From the NCBI GenBank assembly GCA_905479025.1, contig CAJQKX010000010.1, positions 1-7,791 on the forward strand: a stretch of DNA of 7,791 nt, written 5' to 3'. A model generated the notes under the pieces. The model was not told where the DNA came from. It did no database searches and saw only the letters and a list, made by a program, of their open reading frames with translations. Below, piece after piece: positions 1-5,171 of the stretch. How positions within the stretch are numbered: the stretch's first letter is position 1; the number at the start of each line of letters is the position of its first letter. The DNA is from an uncultured Paraglaciecola sp. Lineage in GTDB: Bacteria; Pseudomonadota; Gammaproteobacteria; Enterobacterales; Alteromonadaceae. Both the position numbers and the translations under genes were made by a program.

Positions 1-1
1 T

Positions 2-187
2 CAAGTGTCCATCGCTCAAGGTAAAAATCAGGTATTTGGTACACAAGCGGATCTTATAGACGGCAAGCTAGTATTTTTCCAAATTGAAAATGAAGACAGC
101 GTGGATCAACTAAGAGCTCAAATGGAGCTGCCAACGTTAGCTGAATATAAGAAAGCCTTAAAGGTCTTTTATGGTGTTGAAAAATAA
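2..187 (+). CDS. DUF6624-like protein, C-terminal fragment (5' end outside window)
   Basis: The reading frame is open to the left edge and ends at TAA 185-187, leaving about 61 visible residues. The visible part reads QVFGTQ, then a short DGKL strand, then IENEDSVDQLRAQMELPTL and an EYKKAL helix. This is the pattern I associate with the end of DUF6624 proteins: a Q-x-(Y/F)-GTQ motif, a 'pIed..vdelR...gLp.l.eY' segment and a short final helix. The function of that family is unknown. The GTG at 5-7 is very unlikely to be the true start, because the conserved domain would be cut and no Shine-Dalgarno site can be seen. A 167-bp gap to the next gene argues against tight co-expression. The reading frame is secure; the family call rests on motif memory from a fragment and is moderate. 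Confidence 0.62.
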   Translation, partial: QVSIAQGKNQVFGTQADLIDGKLVFFQIENEDSVDQLRAQMELPTLAEYKKALKVFYGVEK

Positions 188-354
188 TGGTAGCTTCAGT
201 GGCACCCTGACAGTAAATAAAAAATTTCCGCGATAGATGGAATAAAACCTCTCAGTGGGTAAGGATCAATGTTCGAATTAGGCGGCAACGATGAGCAAGT
301 AGAGGTAGGATAGTACTAAGGGCATTTACTAACTGACAGTTGGAGACTTAGATC
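188..354 (+). other. Intergenic leader ahead of the PhyH gene
   Basis: This 167-bp stretch has no convincing gene. It holds a GGAATAAA motif (239-246) followed by TAAGG (260-264), faintly like an ECF sigma-factor promoter but with too short a spacer. It also holds a 14-codon open frame (269-313) preceded by AAGGA at 261-265 with only 3 nt of spacing. No hairpin followed by a T-run is visible, so no terminator for the upstream gene was identified. The promoter of the PhyH gene presumably lies here. Confidence 0.4.
342..345 (+). promoter_or_regulatory. Ribosome binding site of the PhyH-family gene
   Basis: GGAG lies 9 nt before the ATG at 355. It supports that ATG as the start of the oxygenase gene; no other in-frame start close by has a comparable site. 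Confidence 0.7.
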
Positions 355-1194
355 ATGAAAATAGAAGGGGCAATTAAAGACTATACGGGAAAGGATCTTG
401 CGAGAACTTTCAAACAGTTGCAGCCATCACCAGAACGTCAATCTGAGCTCATCAACCAAGACTTTAGAACCTTAATGTCTGAGGGTTATGTGATTATTGA
501 AAACCTAATTACACCCAATCAGTGCGCTCACATCAAAAACCAGTGTATGCCTTTAATGAGCCACACAGGCAGAAATAATTTTGAGGGTGAAAAAACCCAA
601 AGAATATACAATGTTTTAGGAAAGACAAGGTGTAGTGATCGGTTAGCAGACCATCCTAGGATACTAGGGCTAATGGATCTGTTGTTTAGGCCTAACTACC
701 TGCTGAGTCAAAGTCAGGTCATCAATATCCTACCCGGTGAGAGCCAACAGGCATTTCATTACGATGATTCGTTTTATCAAATCCCTAGACCGAGGCCCCC
801 CTTAGGTGCTGCCAGTATTTGGGCCATAGATGATTTTACTGAAGAAAACGGCGCGACAATTATAGTTCCTAAAAGCCAAGAATGGGATGGACAGCAAATT
901 CCAACCACTGAAAAAATGATAAAAGCAGTAATGCCAGCAGGCTCTGCTATATTTTTCCTTGGAACAACTTGGCATGGAGGAGGTAAAAATCAATCTTCAA
1001 AACCAAGACTTGCTGTGACCCATCAATATTGTGAAGCATTTATGCGCCAGCAAGAAAACTACTTGTTAGAGTTAGACAAAGATATTGTCCGTTCATTATC
1101 ACCAGAATTACGCTCTCTGGTTGGCTATTCAATTTATCCCCCTTTTATGGGAATGGTTGATGGCAAACATCCACTTCGCCTGCTCGATGAATAG
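355..1194 (+). CDS. Phytanoyl-CoA dioxygenase (PhyH) family Fe(II)/2-oxoglutarate oxygenase
   Basis: This complete 279-aa cytoplasmic protein has no signal peptide and is of normal length for PhyH-like oxygenases. The family hydroxylates small molecules or acyl-CoA-like substrates using O2 and 2-oxoglutarate, giving succinate and CO2. The N-terminal part has the 'GYVIIENLITPNQCAHIK' opening (residues 44-61). The iron-binding HxD is H135-Y136-D137. It is followed by the 'ENGATIIVPKSQEWDG' loop (164-179), typical of PhyH 'NGAT..vPGSH'. The distal iron ligand is probably H207 in TTWHGGGKN, and R218 in KPRLAVT is the likely 2-oxoglutarate-binding Arg, so the catalytic set appears intact. The start is supported by GGAG 9 nt upstream. 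The gene stands alone, with 167 bp before it and 634 bp after it, so the context gives no substrate. Halogenase or ectoine-hydroxylase-like activity cannot be excluded, but nothing supports either. Confidence 0.88.
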   Translation: MKIEGAIKDYTGKDLARTFKQLQPSPERQSELINQDFRTLMSEGYVIIENLITPNQCAHIKNQCMPLMSHTGRNNFEGEKTQRIYNVLGKTRCSDRLADHPRILGLMDLLFRPNYLLSQSQVINILPGESQQAFHYDDSFYQIPRPRPPLGAASIWAIDDFTEENGATIIVPKSQEWDGQQIPTTEKMIKAVMPAGSAIFFLGTTWHGGGKNQSSKPRLAVTHQYCEAFMRQQENYLLELDKDIVRSLSPELRSLVGYSIYPPFMGMVDGKHPLRLLDE

Positions 1195-1236
1195 TTCACC
1201 TATATAACTAAAGAACGCGAGCGCATACTAAAGCGG

Positions 1237-1271
1237 TTCCTCCTATACATACCATTGATGTATAGGAGGAA
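1237..1271. repeat. Perfect 14-bp inverted repeat, possible terminator or RNA hairpin
   Basis: TTCCTCCTATACAT (1237-1250) and ATGTATAGGAGGAA (1258-1271) are exact reverse complements around a 7-nt loop, ACCATTG. The repeat begins 43 bp after the PhyH stop codon, where a terminator would be expected. Neither strand has a T-run after the stem, so it is not a textbook intrinsic terminator. It could instead stabilise the 3' end of the transcript, be a protein-binding palindrome, or be a dispersed repeat. The repeat itself is certain; its function is not. Confidence 0.6.
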
Positions 1272-1817
1272 TGGCAAAGTGTTTGGGTGTTAGACTTTTA
1301 TGACAACACAAAGAGGATCATCTCATTTTTTCATAGTCCTTATCACAACCCTGCACAACCAAGCTGCTGTCATTTAAATTGGGCGAAACTAACACTCACT
1401 CCACACTAACTGAAACACTCAATTAAAGTCACCTTAAACGCGATATCGTAATTAAGCATATTGACAAAGGGTACCGGATTGATTTCCATCCGTGCATTTC
1501 GAATGTGCTAGAAGGCTGTTTCTAGCGAAGTAAACCAAGAAAAGCGCAAAGTACCTTTCTCTCAACTTAGTTAGCCTAATAAAGCGTTGCTGTGTATCAG
1601 AGGATAATCATGATTTTGTGACGCCATATCACTGGAGGTCAAAAACAAAACCGGACTTGATTTTTCAGCACTGTGTAATGTTGACACAGGTACTGCTATA
1701 GGCGTGGGAAATAAACACAACACATGAATTTTTTCAAAAGTCGACTAGAATTCAGATTGCAGCTAACCGCGAAGTCATAGCAAATAAATCTCTTTTGCTA
1801 AACCGTAAAAATTTAAA

Positions 1818-1823
1818 AAGGAG
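1818..1823 (+). promoter_or_regulatory. Ribosome binding site that selects the GTG start of the PilZ gene
   Basis: AAGGAG ends 5 nt before the GTG at 1829-1831. This strong site, together with the position of the conserved N-terminal Arg residues, supports GTG as the start codon. Confidence 0.72.
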
Positions 1824-1828
1824 CTCCT

Positions 1829-2098
1829 GTGGAACATCGATATGAAAGTAGACAATCGGTACATGAAATTGTCGAACTATGGAATGGCAACACAAAATAT
1901 GGCAATTTTGAAACCGATAATTTGTGTAGTGGTGGCATTTTCATCAAAAATTGCCAAAATAAAATAGGCAACAGCAAGCACTTAACGATTAAATTTAAAA
2001 ACAATCCTAATCTAAGTTATCACGCGAGTCGCTGTGGGTTGGTGGTACATAAAAACACTATGGGTATAGGGTTAATGTGGACCCACTTAAAACATTAA
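1829..2098 (+). CDS. Small single-domain PilZ-like protein (c-di-GMP receptor family)
   Basis: The 89-aa product fits a single PilZ domain, a beta-barrel that usually binds cyclic di-GMP and controls motility, biofilm or polysaccharide functions. It has no signal peptide or membrane segment. The N-terminal RxxxR c-di-GMP motif is present as R4-YES-R8. The second motif, normally (D/N)xSxxG, appears as N31-L32-C33-S34-G35-G36, so the usual Ser is Cys. The 'GGIFIKN' strand (35-41), 'HLTIKF' (51-56) and the closing 'GLVVHKNTMGIGLMW' (70-84) match the family fold. The GTG start is backed by AAGGAG at 5-nt spacing and leaves RxxxR at residues 4-8, as is common. The gene converges on the minus-strand protease, with about 33 bp between stop codons, so it is not in an operon with it. 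The family call rests on pattern recognition; whether it binds c-di-GMP is open because of the Cys. Confidence 0.72.
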   Translation: MEHRYESRQSVHEIVELWNGNTKYGNFETDNLCSGGIFIKNCQNKIGNSKHLTIKFKNNPNLSYHASRCGLVVHKNTMGIGLMWTHLKH

Positions 2099-2112
2099 CC
2101 GCATTATTAAAA

Positions 2113-2145
2113 TGAACGAGTCCTTGCTTAATTAGAAAGACTCGT
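2113..2145. terminator. Weak hairpin between the convergent PilZ and protease genes
   Basis: ACGAGTC (2116-2122) pairs with GACTCGT (2139-2145). On the minus strand the stem can extend by a T-G wobble and two T-A pairs to about 10 bp, followed by TCATTTTAAT, which is a poor T-tract. It overlaps the protease stop codon (2132-2134) and lies 17 bp after the PilZ stop codon. It could act as a modest bidirectional terminator. Confidence 0.4.
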
Positions 2146-5065
2146 GAAATACACATGAATATGCCATTCTTTCACTCGAAATAGTATTGATTATGCGTCG
2201 TATTATCACTAGAGTTAAACCCAAAAATATCCATAAAAACCCGATACTGCCTCCCCCCTTCATTACCTCTGGCGTTACTGGTTTGGAGTTGGGGTCATTC
2301 GGATCTGAGCCAGCTTCGAACTCAGCTATATTGCTGCTACCATCGTTATCAGCGTCTTGCTGTGCATCACTTCCATCTAGTGGATTCAAATTGTTAGCGG
2401 TTTCATAGGCGTCAGGTAGACTGTCATTATCGTCGTCTGTGTCAGTATTATTACCCGTACCGTCGTTGTCGAAATCTGCACTTTCAGATGCATCTAAAGG
2501 GAAGGCGTCGTCAATATTATTGACTAAGTCGCCATCTGAGTCATGTTGTCCATCTAATCTAAATTCGTCTTGTGGTAACCCAGCAAATACTAAGCTAACA
2601 GGTTGATTAAGGCCACCTGCAGCAGTTTCTACAAATACATCTAAGAAGGCTCCTGACACGCCATCATACTTTAGCACTTGATCAGTATCGGTACTGCATA
2701 TGTAGATATCGCCTTCAGGGCCAATAGTTAAACAACCAGGTTGGCCTAATCCTCCGCTACCAGCAGTAATAAAACGTCCTAAAAAATTACCATTGCTATC
2801 AAATTGGCTAAGATCTTTACTACCCGCATTAGTCACATATATATTAGCGTTGCTGTCTACAGCAAGGTGTTCGGGTTTATCAAGGCCTTGGGTACTCAAT
2901 ATTTGTGGCGCTGCCGTTAAATTATTTAAATTAAAAGATAACAGTCTATTTGTGCTTCTTTCAGCAGTGATAAGTCTATTACCATTGACAACAAAATCCC
3001 GCCAAACCCGATCGTCACTGGTTGAGTCTCCCCGCTGATTACCCGACGCCAACAAACTAAAAGACTCAATGTGGCTTGTGCCTAACCCATTGTTAACAAG
3101 TAGTGTGCTGTTATCCTGAAAAGCTAAATGTGCAGGGAAATTGGTACTGAGAAAACTACGATCAATCACTGGTCTGATGGTATTGGTTTGCCGATCAAAT
3201 GCCAGTACATCACTAAAAGCAATAAAAAATAATTGTTGCGCATGCGATAATATTGCATCCGAGCGAAAAGAAAAACCGCCTGTCGGCACTTCCAATAAGC
3301 TAGCTATAAATGTGCCAGTTTGACTGTCATACCGCAGAACATTGTCGCTTCCTGCACTCACTACCCAAGCCTCAGTTTCGCTTAGCTTAATGGGTAAAAA
3401 ATAATCAGGCACACCGTCATTGTCATCATCAAGATCGTTTCGATCACCTATACCGTCTTGGTCGTTATCTTTTATCTCTTGAAAATCATTGTCTAAATCA
3501 TCTGAATTTTCGCCTACCCAATCAGCATCAGCATCTATCGTTTCTAAGGGGTCAATAGGTAAAGCATCAGCAAAATCATCGGTGCCGTCGTTATCATCAT
3601 CCTCATCAGCATTATTTCCAATACCATCAAGGTCGGTGTCTTGTTGTTCGTTGAAGTCGTTTGGAAAGGCATCTTGATTGTCACCCACGCCATCTAAGTC
3701 TGAGTCTAAAAATTCAGTTGAGTCAAATGGAAATGCGTCGCTGTCATCAAACACCGCGTCTCCGTCGCGATCGGTTACACTTGGTAAAAGTGATGGTAAT
3801 TCTGTTTCACTTATTGCATCACGGAGCGCTGCATTGGCGTGTGAAAAATGGTTAATCGTTGCGCTATTATTTGCCCGTATTGCGTCACCACAAGATACCG
3901 AGGCACAGGTTACCTCTGGATTTGAAAAAATAGCTAGCCCGAAATCACGATTAATATCACCAGTGCCAATTGAACTCATCATCGTATTAAATTTGCCTGG
4001 TACAATTAATGCTCCAGCCGCAGACTCAGCACCTTGTGAATTACCATTGACGCGCTGATGACCCGCCCCAAAATTATGACCAATTTCGTGAGTAAACGTA
4101 TCAATACAATTGGACCCCCCGCTTATACCCACATTACTTACGTTTACCAAATAGTCCACAATAGGGTTTGGGAACATTGCAATGCCACACACTTCCCGTT
4201 CGTTCAAATCGTGAGTACGGATCATAGAAACCACATCTGCACCGAATGAATCTCTGAGGGAAGCAACACTGGCAAGGGATGGATCTATCGTGGTATTGGG
4301 ATCATCATCTAAAGCATCACGCAATTGATTGAGAGCAACTATGCTTGAAGGGTTGGTATAATTGACAAATTGGGTATGTACCAGACGCAAACGCATATCA
4401 ATACGACTATCAAAAAACGTCTGATTAGCTTTAAAAACCAGGTGTTCCATTAACGTTTGGGCCATATCATCGGGGAATGTGTCAACAATGTTCTGGGTGA
4501 ATAAAAGCATCAGGTCTACCACAACCACATCATTTGCAGCGACTTCATGAAGGTTTTTTGCATAGGATGAGGGAGCCTTTAGCCCACTAAAATCCTTCAG
4601 TTCACCAACAACATCATTTTCATAAATCCCCGGCGTTAGTCCAGATAAACCGAGATCGACAGCAAATACTTGTTCGCCGCGCTGTTCAATCAACACATGT
4701 TGACCGTTACCGAATAATTCCCCAAAACCGCTATTACTGCCTTGTGTATAAGTGAGCGTCCAATCTTTATCATTAGTTTTAAATGACGACGAAAATGAGC
4801 GTGTATCACGTTTATTATAAGTCACCTCATCGATGCCAATATCTATAGACGCTTGGTTTAACTTAAGTGCAAAGCGATAATTGGTTCCACGTTTTTGAAC
4901 CGACAATAGCTTTTTACTTGGAACCAACACTTTTTGTATTGCTTGAGGTTTTATCGTTTTTAAATGTGCAGGCACAGGAAAAGGGTTATCAACGGCGTGT
5001 GCAAATTTAGGGACGAAGCAACACATTAATCCTAATAAAGATATCAAACTGATGCGACTCAACAT
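2132..5065 (-). CDS. Secreted metzincin (reprolysin-like) metalloprotease with TSP3 repeats, beta-propeller and GlyGly-CTERM anchor
   Basis: Residues are numbered from the upstream ATG at 5086. I prefer the ATG at 5065 (Met8), because GAGG lies 4 nt before it and the first ATG has no such site; this gives 977 aa. A signal peptide precedes a likely cut after AHA (29-31). The prodomain (about 32-180) has no Cys, so no cysteine switch. The catalytic domain (about 185-425) has the zinc site H333-E334-IG-H337-NFG-AG-H343 and a likely Met-turn NTMMSS (367-372). It also has FSNPEV (387-392), typical of bacterial reprolysin-like enzymes. Acidic TSP3 calcium-binding repeats follow at about 439-561 and 849-936. 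They flank a beta-propeller (about 565-836) with NHL-like repeats at 738-835. The C-terminus has GGGS (944-947), a hydrophobic helix (948-962) and RR (963-964), a GlyGly-CTERM signal for rhombosortase processing and surface anchoring after type II secretion. Twenty extra residues follow RR. The substrate is unknown. Confidence 0.88.
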   Translation of the reverse strand: MLSRISLISLLGLMCCFVPKFAHAVDNPFPVPAHLKTIKPQAIQKVLVPSKKLLSVQKRGTNYRFALKLNQASIDIGIDEVTYNKRDTRSFSSSFKTNDKDWTLTYTQGSNSGFGELFGNGQHVLIEQRGEQVFAVDLGLSGLTPGIYENDVVGELKDFSGLKAPSSYAKNLHEVAANDVVVVDLMLLFTQNIVDTFPDDMAQTLMEHLVFKANQTFFDSRIDMRLRLVHTQFVNYTNPSSIVALNQLRDALDDDPNTTIDPSLASVASLRDSFGADVVSMIRTHDLNEREVCGIAMFPNPIVDYLVNVSNVGISGGSNCIDTFTHEIGHNFGAGHQRVNGNSQGAESAAGALIVPGKFNTMMSSIGTGDINRDFGLAIFSNPEVTCASVSCGDAIRANNSATINHFSHANAALRDAISETELPSLLPSVTDRDGDAVFDDSDAFPFDSTEFLDSDLDGVGDNQDAFPNDFNEQQDTDLDGIGNNADEDDDNDGTDDFADALPIDPLETIDADADWVGENSDDLDNDFQEIKDNDQDGIGDRNDLDDDNDGVPDYFLPIKLSETEAWVVSAGSDNVLRYDSQTGTFIASLLEVPTGGFSFRSDAILSHAQQLFFIAFSDVLAFDRQTNTIRPVIDRSFLSTNFPAHLAFQDNSTLLVNNGLGTSHIESFSLLASGNQRGDSTSDDRVWRDFVVNGNRLITAERSTNRLLSFNLNNLTAAPQILSTQGLDKPEHLAVDSNANIYVTNAGSKDLSQFDSNGNFLGRFITAGSGGLGQPGCLTIGPEGDIYICSTDTDQVLKYDGVSGAFLDVFVETAAGGLNQPVSLVFAGLPQDEFRLDGQHDSDGDLVNNIDDAFPLDASESADFDNDGTGNNTDTDDDNDSLPDAYETANNLNPLDGSDAQQDADNDGSSNIAEFEAGSDPNDPNSKPVTPEVMKGGGSIGFLWIFLGLTLVIIRRIINTISSERMAYSCVFHESF
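2195..2257 (-). other. GlyGly-CTERM (rhombosortase) sorting signal
   Basis: The encoded order GGGS, 15 hydrophobic residues (948-962) and Arg-Arg (963-964) matches the GlyGly-CTERM pattern. Known family biology is cleavage at the Gly pair by a GlpG-like rhombosortase and attachment of the mature protein to the cell surface, in bacteria with type II secretion. Those partners are not in this window. Confidence 0.75.
2279..2545 (-). repeat. Second thrombospondin type-3 repeat cluster
   Basis: Three units (DSDGDLVNNIDDAFP, DFDNDGTGNNTDTDDDND and DADNDGSSNIAEFEAGSDP) lie between the propeller and the GlyGly-CTERM tail. The last has the 'NIAEFEAGSDPNDPNS' ending common before bacterial C-terminal anchors. 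It probably acts as a stalk next to the cell surface. Confidence 0.8.
3404..3775 (-). repeat. First thrombospondin type-3 (DxDxDG) repeat cluster
   Basis: This codes for about five acidic calcium-binding units, including DRDGDAVFDDSDAFP, DSDLDGVGDNQDAFP, DTDLDGIGNN and DNDQDGIGDRN. One unit is degenerate (DADADWVGEN, residues 518-527), with Trp replacing the usual Gly. The cluster links the catalytic domain to the propeller as a rigid, calcium-dependent spacer. Confidence 0.8.
4058..4090 (-). other. Zinc-binding catalytic motif HExxHxxGxxH of the metalloprotease
   Basis: The encoded segment HEIGHNFGAGH supplies three His zinc ligands and the catalytic Glu. The next residue is Gln, not the Asp that follows the third His in classical reprolysins/ADAMs. 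The enzyme is therefore safest called a reprolysin-like metzincin. Confidence 0.9.
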
Positions 5066-5171
5066 AAAACCTCTTTTGGGCGTCATGGATTTGGAGATTT
5101 TTAGGGTAAACGTCGCACCTTATTTATGCAACATCACTGATTAATATAGCGTTTCAAATATCCATACCCAC
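5066..5171 (-). promoter_or_regulatory. Spacer upstream of the protease gene with the Met8 ribosome site
   Basis: From the SNF2 stop codon (5172-5174) to the preferred protease start is 106 bp. It holds GAGG (plus-strand 5070-5073) 4 nt before the start at 5065. No hairpin with a T-run closes the SNF2 gene, so read-through is possible. On the minus strand TTGAAA and TTGCAT occur but lack a convincing -10 box at normal spacing, so no promoter is named. Confidence 0.4.

Larger units (their letters stand above)
1195..1828. other. 634-bp non-coding stretch with several hairpins
   Basis: I find no reading frame here with a credible start, ribosome site and family resemblance. Besides the 14-bp palindrome near its left end, it holds three further inverted repeats. 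GCTAGAA/TTCTAGC lies at 1507-1513 and 1520-1526. An imperfect stem at 1667-1697 pairs CTGTGT (1671-1676) with ACACAG (1684-1689), extended by AGCA/TGCT across a 4-nt bulge. TAGCAAA/TTTGCTA lies at 1778-1784 and 1794-1800, just before the PilZ ribosome site. TTGACA hexamers occur at 1461 and 1681, but neither has a good -10 box at 16-18 bp. The stretch may hold the PilZ promoter and leader, a small RNA, or decayed sequence; nothing seen decides between these. Confidence 0.5.

Noticed and set aside
1271..1303. Ten-codon frame (MAKCLGVRLL) preceded by AGGAGG and overlapping a 25-codon frame at 1300-1377 through ATGA
   Set aside because: AGGAGG is only 1 nt from the ATG and sits in the right arm of a perfect hairpin. 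Neither peptide resembles anything, and the second has no ribosome site of its own.
1681..1702. TTGACA followed by TATAGG as a sigma-70 promoter for the PilZ gene
   Set aside because: The two hexamers are only 10 bp apart, far short of the 16-18 bp needed, and no good -10 box lies at the right distance.
1813..2004. 63-codon frame on the minus strand opposite the PilZ gene
   Set aside because: It lies antisense to the PilZ coding sequence, which has the stronger ribosome site and a recognisable domain.
2279..3775. Acidic DxDxDG repeats considered as a DNA repeat array or RTX toxin repeats
   Set aside because: The spacing and sequence vary between units and match TSP3 protein repeats. The RTX nonapeptide GGxGxDxUx is absent.
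3678..4058. 126-codon plus-strand frame inside the protease gene
   Set aside because: It is Ser/Ala-rich sequence produced by antisense reading of the acidic repeats and catalytic domain, with no family resemblance.
4993..5065. Possible lipoprotein signal peptide on the protease (LGLMCC)
   Set aside because: The residue before the first Cys is Met, not Gly/Ala/Ser, so the lipobox rule fails. An AHA signal peptidase I site lies further on, and surface anchoring is explained by the C-terminal signal.
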